DNA of 64,000 nucleotides from Caprimulgus europaeus (GCA_907165065.1 OU015543.1:11595406-11659405); one strand, 5' to 3'. Shown: positions 49,511 to 62,591, numbered from the stretch's first letter. The notes: a model not told the origin generated them from the letters alone. A program made the numbers and translations.

Positions 49511-50300
49511 CACACACAAAGATACACAGGAGGGAGAAACTAAAACCTTTATTTGCCATTTCTGTTCAATCAGATGTTTTAGAGATTAGGAGAAAAGGAG
49601 GAGGGGGGAGAGAAGGGGAAAGTCACATGGGAGAGAAGAAAAAAGAAAGTCATGTTTTCTATCTCTTCGTACTTTTTTGTTGTTGTTGTTGGGTTGAGTT
49701 TTGGGGGGTTTTTTTCAGCCCCATGTTGTGACTTTGACAAATGATGATGCGTAGAGAAGATTTATGCCAGGTCTCGGAGCATTAGCACATTATCACGAGT
49801 GAAACAGAGCCCTCGGTCCACATCATTGGGGACCCATTGAAAAATGTTTTGAAAGTGATATATGGACCCAAGCCCATCTTAGAAAGAGCTCTGGTGCTGT
49901 TCTGCTGGCTGAAATCTGGGTGAATGCCCAGAGAGAGACAGGTGAAGACACTGAGCATTAGATGAGAAATGGGTAGTAAAAACCCATTCTGGAGAGGAAA
50001 GAGGAACCTCTCTGCTCTCGAGGGACCCACGTGTTGAATGATTTAATGGCTACCTTTAGGAAATGTCTTTTGCTTTATTGCTCTCTTTCTCTTTTTTTTT
50101 TTTCCCTTTCTTTTTTTATGGAAAAGAAGTACAATATAGCTTCTTCCCCTCATTTTCACCTCAATATCCCAAGTCAGCATTCTTGCAAAACCACAGCTTG
50201 AAACCTGTCTTTGCAAAAGACTCCCAAACTGCCTGCAGATGCTCTTATTGATCAGGACATTCTGAATTGACTAGTTGTTGAAACAAACAAATCAAAATTA

Positions 50301-50374
50301 AATATAATAATAATAATAATAATTATATATATATATAAAAAATAATAATAATTATATATATATATATATATATT
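50301..50374. repeat. Two-part AAT/AT microsatellite
   Basis: An ATA run followed by an AT run, then a short A tract, then a second ATA run and a second AT run. The array thus looks like a tandem doubling of one compound repeat. Confidence 0.93.
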
Positions 50375-53300
50375 TCCTACAAATGCAAAAAGATTTCTGG
50401 GTTCACTACAGAGGGTTTCCACTTCTGTTGGCTTTATTCTGAAGTAATTTCCAGCACCACTCAAGAGCAGGGCTGTAGCTCTCAGGATTAAGCTGCACAG
50501 ACTTTCCAGAGGTGTCAGGGATTTTCAGAGCTACTTGAGGCTCTCAATAATCTTTATCTCACTTCACTGCCAAAGCTTCTTTAAAATGCTCCCCATTCCT
50601 CTGCACAACAAACTCTGCAAAATTTAATTTGCATGCAAATTGAGTTGCTGCTGACATTTGCTGTGCTTCTAGAACCAAATGTTGGATTTTTAGTATTTCT
50701 CTGAAATTACAATTGTCTTAAATTTGGGGAATGAATATTAGCATTTTACCTGTAAATTTTCAGTCTCAATTTTGCTTTGAGATTCAGGAAAATAACACAG
50801 AATTTAAAAGTCTGTGTTTACTTCTGGTTCATCTATGACTGAAATCTCAAGAAATTAAATAATTTTTTAGATTTTTATTATCTTGGGTCTGAAGTTTCAA
50901 GGAACTATAAGCATCAAAGAACTTCAAAGAAGTATTTAGCTTCAAACAACCAATGTAGAGACAGTTTACAACTTCAGAGGAATTTTAGACTGTTCTTTTA
51001 GGAACTTGTGCATCTTTGCTAGAGCTACATGAGCTTTAGGAGCCGCAATAGTCTCACAGAAGTTATTGAGAAACCTTGGGGTTTGGTATGTCTGTGAGAT
51101 TAATGCACATAAAAATTTTGTACAGGGATGAGAAGCTGTAGAAATTGTATATATAGTCCCCAAAAATGGTATTGATTAAATTAGTCTCATTGGAATTTTC
51201 ATTTTTTTTCCAGAGTTTGTTAAATATTGGTAATATATGTGTCATAGTTGAAGAATTCAGTCATTTATTTCTTATCTACAGTACTCTGAACGATCTGTGC
51301 CTCTTGGAATGCCACAATTTAGCTAGAAATCTAAAATAAATAAACAAATGAACCAACAAAAGGGGCTGGACTTAGCAGAAAATATTTAAAGTTTAAAGGG
51401 GTGAAGTTAACACAAGTAGGTTCTTTATCACTCAGAAACAAGCTGCACATCCACGCTTCGAATAGAAGTGGCACTGAATGAAGAAAGACTCAGTCTGCCT
51501 CGTTTCATACACAAACTCCAAAAGTTAAACAGGTCTTGTAAACAAGGAGTAGGGAGCTCCAAGATTTCAGTGCTCTTCTGGAAGTTTTTAAGGGTGAGCA
51601 CAGATAAAGGAAAACATTTTGGAGTAAATGACTTGGATCTTTTCAGCACCGTTTCAAGTACAGTGTGTCAGGATGATTGATGATCCAAGCCCGTAGCAGC
51701 TTCATGACAAATTAGTGATTTTGACATGTGTTTGATGCTCTAAGCATTTTTCACTTGCAAGTCAGAGCACTTGCTCTTCAGGTGCTGCCTTTGCTCAGAA
51801 GTTTGCAGTTGAGTCTGGGAATTCAGTTATCTGGAGGACAGCAGTGTTTCTGGAAATATCATCAGAGCACCCAAGAATCGGTGTTTTCCCTTTGCTACTG
51901 TCTTATTATGTCTAAAGAGGTACAACCTAAATGCAGGAGGAACATCAGTGCAAAAATAAGGGTGTGGGATATTAGGTTCTTAAGGGATGGGGGGGATGAC
52001 TATTACAATATAGTCTCACTTCTGCAGGTAAATGTCTGTCTTGCAGGAGACAGAGCCTTTCATTTCCTTTTTAAATTTATTTTAGTAAATTGTTCAATCC
52101 TGCCATTTTATAGCTTTGTAGATTTGTACATTAGTAGCAATTGATGAGTGATCAGAGTTGCATCGTCCTGCCAGGTCAGTTGTCTTTGAACATGAGACTG
52201 ACAGAAAATAGGGATATTTGGTAAAAAAAACCCAAACAAAATACAAAATAAATTAAAAAAAAGCTAAAGAAACCAACATGTTACAAACATAATCAACATA
52301 ATCTACAAGAAACACTCATAATCCTAATTTCACCAGCTGTCTTGGTTTAGGTGTAACCTCACCATCACAGTTTCAGGCCAAAGAACTGAACAAGACTTGC
52401 AAAGTTCTTGATCCCCTCCTGTCTTTAGCTTGGTATTGAGATAACCTTTGCTGATGGGTTACTGCCCTCGCATAAGCACATGTGGCAGAATCAGATCCAG
52501 TATTTTATCACGGATAGGAAAAAAAAAGAGGGAAGAAAAGGGCATTTTCCACAAATAATGCTGCTCAGTGTTGCCGCCAGCTCTACACCAAGATATCAGA
52601 CCGTGCTTGCGCTCTTTCCTCCTTGGACAAAAACAAACCAGTGTTTTGAGAGAGTACCGTTGTAATTGTGGGCAGTTATATGGAGGGGAAAAATAATGTG
52701 GTTTGTCATCAATCTCTCGGTGTGGCACACAAGGGCTGACTTGTTGAAATTTTGTAGGCTGTATTTACAGAGAAAACATAGACCTGGTGCTGTGCAGGGC
52801 CCTATCAGTCCCAAGGTCTGGAAGAATCATATCGGTGAAAAAGGGAAGGCTTGAATCGTAACCTTTCAGGATAATCTAATCCATAAGGGAACAAAAATTA
52901 CTCTGCTCCTGTGAGCAAGATCAAAACCTGAAGAATTTAATTATTAGGGATTTATTTATTTCTATATACATCGACTGGTTGGAGGCAAGATCTAAAAAGA
53001 AAGCAACAATTACTCATATCGATGTTTTATGCAGCCACAGACAATGGGGAAAATTAAGGATGGCTGCTTCCAGCCTTGAAAAATCCTATGTATTATTGGT
53101 GGCTTTCCTTCTTCTCCTCCCTCACTAATTTTTTTTTTGTTTGTTTTAGTATTATTTTTTAGAATGGTGTTATTATGTGGAAGAAAATGGCTCCAGCACA
53201 TGGGAAACTTTATAGCATAAAGGCTTTGTAAAAATTCTATAGCAAGCCACAACCCCTGCTCTAGCTGTTCAAGACAGAACTATTACATCTACCACTATCT

Positions 53301-54777
53301 TGATAGAGACCAAAAGCAGAAACTCATGAGAGATGGGCTGATTCTGACTCCATTTTTCCCCTGTAAAAGTTAGATAATTACTTTATAGCTGCAGGATGCA
53401 TTTACAATTACTGGAGAAAGGAGTTGGGAGCTCAAGAGGGAGAGTCATGCCTATAGAGCATGATATGATATTATCAAAACACATCTTAGACTGAAGAGTT
53501 CATAATCCTTCAAAGTATCAACTGCACCTACACCCCTGTAACAAGAATATCCCCAACCTGGCTTTCCCTTGGACAACTTCTGTTTGCAACTCATACTGTG
53601 TATTTTCCTTTTTCTTTTAACCTCGTTATTCTGCAAAATTAGAAATGCTGTATGAAAGGTAAAACCCTTCTGATGCAGTTAACAGCCTCATTCTGTAATT
53701 TGACTGTTTTTCTCTTTCGCTTCAATAATTTTGGAGGCGACTTCAAAATAAAACTGAATTTACTTCTTATTAATATTGCCAAATGAGTCACCCCCATGCA
53801 TAGCTCTAATACATAAAAAGAGCATTTTCTTTGACTTCCATAAAAATATCCAGAGGGCAGTGGCACTGAGAGTAAACTGAGAAGACCAAAGTTAAACAAA
53901 ACCAGTCTCGTACATTTTCTGCAACTTCATTGTCTGCTTTGAGTCTTGCAGGGAAAAAAAAAACCCGTGTAGGTTTGCACTGTACGAGTTCTATAGTTAA
54001 AGAAATTATCATAAAAACCCAATGGCTGTTTTAACTAGCTCACTACTTACACATACATATACAGATTTAATTTGCACATTCTCTCTTGTTAAGACCACGC
54101 TAGGTAGCTGGTGGGGAATTGCTTGTAATGTCACCCCAAACGATTTGAAATTTGCCAACTTTCAGGTTTTGCTCCAAGTCCAAATCTGGGACAGATTTAT
54201 GGAGTTTTATTACTGAAATTGATAGGTTCATATATCTTGAGCTGACTTGCCTGGAGTCCACAAAATTCCAGAGAATAATTGACTGACCAATCAGTCTACT
54301 GTCTATAAATATATATGTTCAATATAGGTGCTTTCCAAGTCTGAACCTTCCTTCAATGTGCTTCCTTCAGTGCTAACTCTTGGAGCACTGTCTCTGTTAA
54401 ACCAGGAGCAATATTTCTACAGAACCTCAAGAGTTTCTGATCTGGCCTGCAGAGCTTTGTTCACAAGAAAGGGAAAGTGAAATTTCTTGCATGCTGAATG
54501 AGAAAAAAAATCAAGACTATCAACATGGGTCATTGCAATGTTTTTGACACAGAAATGCTTCAATATTCATGATGTTTTCTTGCCAGAGAGTCCTGTATTC
54601 AACTGGGGAAAAAAAAAAGTTTAAAGCTTTTTCAAAACAAAACTATAATTATTGTTGTCATTTTAAAGTTAACTGGAGGGAAACATTTTGCACAATGTGT
54701 TTTTTGGGACATCTGGCTAACCAGAAAACCTCTTGCTTGCACAGCTCAAGTGGCTGATAACTTTTTGACTGCTTGCA

Positions 54778-54801
54778 TTAATGTACATAAATGTACATTA
54801 A
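54778..54801. repeat. Perfect palindrome, 11-bp arms, 2-base centre
   Basis: TTAATGTACAT (54778-54788), AA, then ATGTACATTAA (54791-54801). The arms are exact reverse complements. It also contains ATGTACAT as a direct repeat. Could bind a dimeric factor or extrude as a cruciform; could also be chance in AT-rich DNA. Confidence 0.9.
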
Positions 54802-54947
54802 ATACACTATTTACATGACAATCCTAATTCTTCTTACACAGCTTTCTGTACAAGAACAGCATTAGGATAACTCAATAATGATGATGATATTGTTTCACAA
54901 TTACATGGTATCTTCAAATGAAAGATTTCTAAAGCTTTTTGCACCAA

Positions 54948-54971
54948 TAATATCTAGTGTAATATCTAGTG
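54948..54971. repeat. Tandem duplication of 12 bp
   Basis: TAATATCTAGTG occurs twice without spacer (54948-54959 and 54960-54971). Confidence 0.85.
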
Positions 54972-55211
54972 GAATAACTGTTCCTTGTTTGGGTAGGAAA
55001 CCCAGATTCTGCCTATCAATTGTTAGCTGTAGGGAGGTGGGAATGCTGACCACATTCTGGGGTAAAACCCTAGTCTTCCTTCAAAATATATCCCAAAATC
55101 ATAGGCTGCAATGCCAACTTGTGTGGCTGCTTTGGAGGAAACCTCTGCCACCAAATGTTGGTTTGTCCTCCTCTGAGTTTGAGTTTGTTCTGCTCGAGCA
55201 CCTGTAGCTTG

Positions 55212-55233
55212 CACACACACACACACACACACA
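55212..55233. repeat. CA microsatellite, 11 units
   Basis: A pure run of CA dinucleotides; likely polymorphic. Confidence 0.95.
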
Positions 55234-56441
55234 GTGGTACAGCTCTGCTTAATAAATAAAGTTTCTACTCCTGTAACCATGAATCGTGCCCAAAGATCTT
55301 AGCCATTAGAAAAATACCAATGATGCAGAAAAAATGGCTAATAATTGTATGTATATAGAAAATGAGATAGGATTCAAATTTAGGGGATTATAAAGTTCAT
55401 TGTGCTCTTCAGTTATAGCAAATGTGTGAGTTTTTCCAAGAGCAAAGCAAACAAAAAAGGAGAAAAGAAGGAAGAAGACAGAAAAGTGGTATAAGCAACA
55501 GTAAAAACACTTCTAAAATGCCCAGTATAACACAGGAATTGATAAAAATACTTTAATGACATCATGAAATATTCACTATAAATAACAGTTGTTTTTAAGA
55601 GGACTGAGAATGGCTGGAGATATCCAATATTAATTACAGTCCTGTTTAATCAGCCCATTTTCCTATGGAGGTAATTTTGAAAAGTATTTGAATATTGATA
55701 GAGAGATTAATTAACTTTTGCCTGCCTTTTCTCTGGATCAAAATGAACAGATGTGTAGGAATCTGCAGGCACAAGACAATTGAATATACTGAGTTTTGTC
55801 CCAGACTTTAAGAGAGAACAGTATCTGCTCTATAGGCTTTAAAAAAAAACCTCTGGGATTTCATAATGAATTGTTTCCCATTTTTAGTCTCACAGAAAAT
55901 TTTTCAACTGTTTAATCCAAAACCCATCAGAATCAGTGGAAATCTTTTCATTTACAGCACGGGATTTGTGAATAAGACCCTGAGTAGCCATGAAATAAAT
56001 GTAGCTCTATAAAAATGAAACATAAATATGCCCAGAAATAATTTTAAACTGTTGAAAATTTCATGGAGAATAAGATTTTTTTTTCCTACAAGATTTTAAA
56101 ATCATCTTACAGACTTCATAGGCAGAAATATTATTTCCCATCACATGTTAGAAGCTGGCTTGAAATGTAGGTACAGAAGATCTTATTTTCTATTATTTTC
56201 TGGGAGACAGAATATTCATCTTTCTAGAGAGAAGAAAATAATTCTGCAGGGGTTAATTCTGAATTTTCTCCTTGCTACAAAACCACCCCAAGGGATCGAG
56301 TTTGTCTTTTCAAAATATGATAAAAAACTATGACAACTATCAGTTTTAAACCCATCTCCAGAAGTCCCTGACTCTGTTTTAAAGAGGTTCTTGGGGATTT
56401 TACAGCCTTTTGTTTCAAATCCAGGCTGCGTAGTGGTGCCA

Positions 56442-56490
56442 CTGCAAAGATTCCTCATGTTAGGAGGCTCAACTCTTTTTCATCTGATTT
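56442..56490 (+). repeat. Dispersed 49-bp repeat, copy A
   Basis: Begins CTGCAAAGATTCCTCATG and ends CATCTGATTT. It matches 59761-59809 at 47 of 49 positions in the same orientation, while the flanks differ. It is not CR1. It may be an unclassified repeat family or a small duplication between two sites 3.3 kb apart. Confidence 0.85.
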
Positions 56491-57429
56491 TGCAGGTTTC
56501 CACTCATCTTCTGGCTTCTTTTCTCTGTTCTTCACATATATACCTATGTGTGGGTGTATATATCTATATGCCCAGCTATGTCTATGGATGCATATTCTCC
56601 TTTTTTTAATGCTCAGAGACATTGCTGTTTATTTTCAGCTCAGGGGAAAAGCAGCCCTTCTTCATTAATGCCAGGAAGAGTGTCTTTTGGGATAGATTTC
56701 AGCATCAATCCCCAAAAGACTTGTTCCTTCACTGAAGTAAATTATTGTATTATTATTTCTTCTTCTGGATTTGAGAAGGTGATGAGATCATTTATTGTTT
56801 TTAAGGGTTAATAGAGCCTGTCAGGGTCTTTTTTTCCCCTCGGTTGGTTTCGTTGCTGCTCTAGGATCAGTAACAGCTCCAAGCTACACGATGCTAAATC
56901 AGACCACACTTTTCCTGAAGAAAAGAAAAGAAAAAAAGAAAAACTTACCACCAAGCGAAGAAGCAGTTCAGTCTGGTTTAAAGGAAGGGGAGGGCGGGAG
57001 GCAGGGGGAACAGGGACTAACTTTGGAGAGAAAATAACAAACTTTAAGTCCTGAGGTCTTTCCTCTATATTGAAAAGGCAGTTTGGAAAGGAAATTAGTC
57101 AAAACAAACAGAAGGTGCCAAGGTTTCTTTATCATACCTGGAGTAGGATATGCTAAATTCCACAAGCCCTCGTACTGGCGCCTGGTGCTGTGCTGGAAAA
57201 AAAATGGTACCCATGGCTCTATAAAATGATCTATTGGGACTTCAAAGTCGTGGCAGCCTCGTGTGGCACAGGATGTGCTCAATTAATTATGTGATTTTTA
57301 AATGACAGGGGTTGGGAAAAGTAAAAATATTAAAAAGGGAAGAAGAAGAAGAAAAAAAAAAAAAAGAACATGATGAAGAAGAAAAAGGTTTTTAAAGAAA
57401 ATAATATTTAAAAAGAAAAAAAATCAGTG
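56491..57429. other. Gene-free interval with purine-rich tracts
   Basis: Contains A/G-rich low-complexity DNA at 56921-56945 and 57331-57423 (GAA and AAAAG units on the plus strand). A C/G-containing patch near 57165-57195 has two CpGs. No gene recognised. Confidence 0.5.
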
Positions 57430-57790
57430 AAGTAAACTGAAAGGCCTTGTTGTCTGTCTGCCAAACAGCAGCAGCAGATAAGGTCCATAGTTGCCGTGGA
57501 AACTCAGGCCCGTAGGAGACAGAATCCAATTTCAGAAACCACAAAATCAACATAAACGTGTGCAAAAATAAAAAGGTTTGTTTGGCAAGTAATAAGTAGA
57601 AGGCTACCAATGTATAAAACAGATGAACCGGGGTGACCTTAGCCAACTTTAAGCCATAATAATGACGATGTCCCATGTAGCTTTGGCACCTCTGAAATGA
57701 GCAGTAACAAGACGCCATCCGTGCTGCCGACTGTTGTCATCTAATTGCCACCCTTTTCTGTAATCCCCAATTCCCCCATCTCCCTCCCCT
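57430..57790. promoter_or_regulatory. Candidate conserved enhancer-like block
   Basis: Motifs in order: CAGCAGATAAGGTCC (GATA-type), GTTGCCGTGGAAACTC, GAAACCACAAAATC (RUNX-type AACCACA), AAGTAATAAGTAG, GGGGTGACCTTAGCC (nuclear-receptor TGACCT), CCATAATAATGACGATG, GACGCCATCCGTGCTGCCGAC and CATCTAATTGCC. CpGs are retained throughout. The block is bounded by purine/A-rich low-complexity DNA on both sides. No protein similarity in the minus-strand 108-codon frame. Inference from motif content. Confidence 0.33.
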
Positions 57791-59760
57791 TTAGCCCCCT
57801 TTCTCTTAAAAAAAAAAAAAAAGGAGTGAAGAAGGAGGAATATTTGTTAAAGCAATGTTTGTAATCTCATTTTCAACCTCAAAAGGCTCAGGGATTCAGA
57901 ACTGATGCCTTTTCATTCAGCTTTCACCTAGATATTGTCTACTAATACTTTCTAAAGGCATTACATATCAAAAAGTAATTCTCTTTTCTTGCTCTCTATC
58001 ATGTATGGCCAGAGAAGACCAGACCTTAAACCATTTTCAAGTCTAGGAAGACCATGCAATTTCAACTTTTGAAGTTTTACTGGAAAAAATTGTTGTAGTA
58101 CACAGGTGACTATCGCTGTAGTAAAACAGAATCACTGAGGAGACACCAGAATAACCACTCTTCTAACAGCACCTCCAGGGATTTGTTTAGTGAAGATGCC
58201 TTTGGGATAGTGAGACAACTTTGAAATCAAACTATATAGGTTTTGGGTTAAGTGGGATGGCCAATACTTTCCACTGCTTATCTTTTTTTTGGGGGAATTT
58301 TTTAGCATGTTCTGCCATTCTGAGACATCCCTAAAATTAAACAAAAAACCCCCAAAACAACAAAACAACAAACCAAACTCAAAAGCCTTAAGCCAGACAG
58401 GATTTCACCCAGCCTGGCTGTTGCCTGCAAATGGGATGTAGGCAGTGAGGTTTTGAGGGTCTGCCATGGTTAGAAACTCTCCCTGAATTCTATTCCACTC
58501 CTCTGAAGAACATTTTTTAACTTATTCCAACCAAACAGCAGAAATATCTAGGAAGGAATTTTAAACAGTATCACCAGCAAGCTGAGAAAGCAATGGGAGA
58601 GACAAACAATTGTCCTGTGGGGTAAAAACTCAATTTTCTATTTTATTACAACCTGTGTGCTGGGATCTCTGGTCAGTAAGAAGGGATGTGAGGGTCCATT
58701 TCCAAAAGAACCAGCTCATGCCTTCATTCAGTGCTGAAAACCAGAGTTTATCTTCTCTATCTGATGATTACTCTGGATTTCTTTTTCTCCTGTGTCATGA
58801 AGAAGGAGCTGTGTGTTAGCCTACGCTGCTGCTGTCCTACCCAGAGCACTAGGGAAAAAAAGAAAAACAGAGTCCAAGCAGGACTTCCATATCACTGCTC
58901 CTCATCTTCAGGATGAAGATCTCCTGTGCAACTGGTGCTCATAGTGGCATGATACAAGCATTGCTGTAGCATTCTCTGAGAATATCCAATGTAAAATACT
59001 GTATTTTTTTTTCTTTTACAATTTACAATGTAAATTTACAATTTACAATATCAAATATTGTACTAGGTCACTTCTCACCAATCAACTGGGGTTATTACAG
59101 AGGACAGCGAAGCTTAAAGGCCATTAAACTTAATAGGATCCTTATTTCTGTATCACTATGTCCTATAATTTCTTCTTTCAGCAAATGCCTTACTTTGATG
59201 TTAAATGTCCTTATTCAGGCAAAATGCAACTGGTTTCAGTGTTGGTCAGCAAACTCCACTGGAGGTTTTGTCTTGGTGAGCATGGAGGGAGATGTTCCTC
59301 TGTATGACATATTGAAAACAGGATTTATGGGCAGGAGAGTTGTTTTGAGGCTTTGCAAGGCAAAGGTCTGGTAATCTTCTGCACTCTGCACAAATCACTC
59401 TATTTTTGCTTTATGTTAATATTTTCTTGCTTCCAATACTTGCACGTGGGCAAAACAGGCAACAGCTTCTTCAAACATTGTAATTCCTCACTTGTTTAAG
59501 AGCACAGTTGTACCAAGTTGGATCTTAAATCACTCCAACAAGAAAAGGGCAGGAGATTGAGACAAAAGGTACAGGACTGATGTTTCCACAATTTGCATGT
59601 CTCCAATAATTTTACTTTAATTAGTTCTTTCATCCAAGAGTGTAGCAAGCTTGTCCTCCTCTAGCCTCTACTTTGTGAGCTTCAGCTCCTGTTTTACCCC
59701 GAAATGAGCTGATTTTCTGCTATCTTGCAAACTCCTGGGCAGCATGATTGAGAGCTCAGG
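57791..59760. other. Gene-free interval
   Basis: AT-rich DNA with an A run at 57809-57822, an A/C-rich patch at 58339-58377 and a small tandem repeat at 59015-59049. Nothing else recognised. Confidence 0.5.
59015..59049. repeat. 15-bp direct repeat with internal palindrome
   Basis: TTTACAATTTACAAT at 59015-59029 recurs exactly at 59035-59049. Between them ATTTACA and TGTAAAT form a 7-bp inverted repeat. Confidence 0.85.
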
Positions 59761-59809
59761 CTGCAAAGATTCCTCCTGTTAGGAGGCTCAACTCTTTTTC
59801 ACCTGATTT
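59761..59809 (+). repeat. Dispersed 49-bp repeat, copy B
   Basis: CTGCAAAGATTCCTCCTG to CACCTGATTT, two differences from copy A at 56442-56490. In this copy CCTCCT and AGGAGG with a GTT loop form a perfect 6-bp hairpin; in copy A one base of that stem differs. Confidence 0.85.
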
Positions 59810-61152
59810 CACATGTTTTGCAGACATCTAGGGAACCTCTATTACCCTCTCTGAGGTTGTCTTTGTTGGGAAAAAGCCTCATGATGGAAGCAGAGTGGAG
59901 TTAGGAGGAAAGAGATGGGAGGAAAAGCCAAGCTGAGAAATATAAGAACATCCTTCATTGTTACAGAAGTAATTTGCACTTTCAGCTGAATTCACCACAG
60001 CTTTTCAGCGAGTTTAAGAGAAAAGCATTTCTGTGTCACTGAGCAAGCTCAATAAGAAGCAATGCCAGCATGGGGTTTTCATGTCTCGCTGCATGGGGAC
60101 TCCCTCTGCACAATGTGCTTTGACCCCATGAGCTCTGCGGGGCCAGAGCTGGGCTTGGCGGGTTTCACTCTCCGTTGCTTTCCCAAGACTCGCTGTGTCA
60201 GCAAAATCCAGAGCTCAGGTGGCTCACTTGCCAACCACCAGCCAGATTTGTCACCTAGCCTCTAATGTCCCCAGGGAATGGAGCCACGCCAAGTTCCCAC
60301 ACTCTGGGCAAATACTGGGGAAGGTTTAGGAGGTTTTGGTTCGTTTTGGTTTGGTTTTTGGGGGTTTCTTTTTCTTGTCACCTGGATGCTGCAGGGTTGG
60401 CCAAGAGCTGTTCTTCTTGCAGGGATTTTGGTTTTTGACTGCATGAGCCCAAGCAGCTTGCAAAGTGGGACAAAAGAGAGAGGTGGACCCTGGTAGACAC
60501 CAGCCAGTTTATACAAACCAAGGGATGATGGTAGAGTGGGTGTGAGGCGCTGGGAATAAAGTGATCTGTGTTCCCCTCCCGAGGCTGCCAGCACTTTGTT
60601 GTGTGTCAACGAGTGAATTATTTTAGCCTCTACTTCCCAAAGTGCCCACAAGCTTGGATGCATCAGGTTGGGGTTTTTTCTTTGCATGGTGAATTCAGCT
60701 TACCTGCATTCTGAAGGACCTGGTTCTCAGAAGCTATTAGGACCTGAAGATGTCACTCACTTCCCTACAGGCTGCAAAAAAAGTAGATGCTTGTTACCCA
60801 CAGGCAGACACCAAAAATTAGTGACAACTCCTCTGCCTAGGTACATAGCTTGGGAAAAGATAATTACTCCTTCTCTCCTGCACATATGCACCAGGCCAAA
60901 TATAATGAAGCCCTATATTTTAATGGGCAGTAATGTTTAATATTTGACATTAGGTAAATATACTTTCCTTGCCTCTAGAATAATTTCATACAGATTTAGG
61001 GTGGAGCTTTGAAAAGCTGCTGGGTAATGGAGTACAAATTCAACTGCACTCAAGGCTTATACTGTTTTGAAAGTCCCACCCTTAATCTCTGATCATTATA
61101 AACTCTTCCCAGCCAGTAAATCTCAACCGCTGTGTTTTCAATAATGGTTATA

Positions 61153-61217
61153 CCAAAAAAAAACCAACAACAAAAAAAAGCCAACAAAAAAAAACAAGAA
61201 CAAAAAAAAACCAACAC
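61153..61217. repeat. A-rich tract with repeated CCAACAA spacer
   Basis: Runs of 7 to 9 A alternate with CCAACA or CAAGAAC. Low-complexity sequence. Confidence 0.85.
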
Positions 61218-61629
61218 CTGAGGTCAAAATCTTCTGAGGCTCAGTGGTGGTGTTTCTGAGGACAAGCAGTGATGTCACACACAGCTCCGTGGGCTCGGCA
61301 GCAGGGCTCCGGCTGGGGGAGCCGACAGGGAAAATTTCTATTTATGCAAAAACCTTGGCAATGCAGAGCAATGGAAAAGGACATAAAGAGCAAAAGTATA
61401 TAGCTGAAATGTAAATAGCAGTTTTTATGAAATATGGCTCCAAGTTAGTCCATGCCCGACAAAACTTCTTGAAACATATCTGGATATATTGTAATGTCTT
61501 TTTTTTTTTTTAAGTACTTTACCAGTCTATCTATGGCAGTTCAGTGGATGTCAACAGCAGTGCTGCATTTAAAATGATGGATATTTTAGAATGAAACTAT
61601 AAATCTTTACAGACTTACAATCTACTTCC

Positions 61630-61655
61630 TTTTTTTTTTAAAAAAAAAAAAAAAA
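61630..61655. repeat. T10A16 homopolymer junction
   Basis: Ten T followed directly by sixteen A, giving a self-complementary core of T10A10. A site where assembly errors are common. Confidence 0.85.
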
Positions 61656-62573
61656 GATGTGGGTAATGGCAATCAGAGATTTACAATAGTGAGGAATCGA
61701 GTGGTGGAGATGTTTGGTCTTGCTGCAGCAAACACGCATCTGCTTTCTTTAAGGGGCTGATTCTCCTCGTTGGCTTGAAGTCAGCAAAGGCATCAGCCAG
61801 GAGTGACCCATGAATTGTGCTCGTGGAAAGGATGTACTGACCTAACTGATCTCATCAAGGAAAAGCACTTTAAAAATGCTTCTTAATGTATAGGGATATT
61901 TATTCTTGATTAAGTGAAACGATAAATAATTTATTAACAGGGTAGACTTTAAAAAAATAGAGAAGATGGGAGATTTTCAAGCATTGACTTGACTTTGGTG
62001 AAGGTGTGCTTGGACTGGGGCAGCTGTAAAGGTCAGGGTTTGGTGGAGATCAGAGTGATGATCAAACTCTGCTGTCAATCCAGATGCATAGAGGTCCTGA
62101 TGTTTCTCCTCTTCTCCTGATGCTCACCCAGGTTCCCTGTGTTTCCTTGTGCTTCTGAATGCTGCTGAGTGCTGGAGTGGGAAGAGAAAGGAAAGTCAAC
62201 CTGGGGCTTAACTCTGCCAGCCTGTGTTTGGGATGGCAGAGAAGGGAGGAAGGGGAAATAGTCTAGTAGCCACAACACTAGTTCCATACCAAAGCCTGGG
62301 TTAACGTGACAGAGGTAGTGGAGGAAAAGTTTGTGCATGGCTGAGCCAGAAGCTTTGTCCGATTTGTGCGAGGGAAGTGGTGAAATGCAGGTTAATAAAG
62401 TAGTGAAACTGGTCTCTGAGCTTCACTTACCCTCAGGTGGTTCAGAAACAGCATCTGAAGCATTCTGCCATGTGCTATCAGGCACTGAAGATGGTTTCTG
62501 TTCCCAAATAGTGATCTTATTACAAGGTACACCAGCATTTTGTGATATCTCTTCCACTATTTTTCTGTATGAG

Positions 62574-62591
62574 ATAATAATAATAATAATA
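62574..62591. repeat. ATA trinucleotide run
   Basis: Six units of ATA, a simple microsatellite. Confidence 0.85.

Larger units (their letters stand above)
49511..56441. other. Gene-free AT-rich interval
   Basis: Nearly 7 kb without recognised genes or interspersed repeats. It contains T runs near 50091-50103, an AT microsatellite at 50301-50374, a perfect palindrome at 54778-54801, a 12-bp tandem duplication at 54948-54971 and a CA microsatellite at 55212-55233. The plus frame at 51728-52144 (138 codons) has no domain or splice context. Confidence 0.55.

Noticed and set aside
51728-52144. Plus-strand frame of 138 codons
   Set aside because: No domain and no codon or composition signature; context is plain AT-rich DNA.
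52338-52370. TGTCTTGGTTTAGG, again LTR-start-like
   Set aside because: No further similarity downstream and no second terminal repeat.
60262-60687. Minus-strand frame of 141 codons
   Set aside because: Includes a low-complexity G/T-rich stretch (near 60325-60375) and has no known relatives that I recognise.
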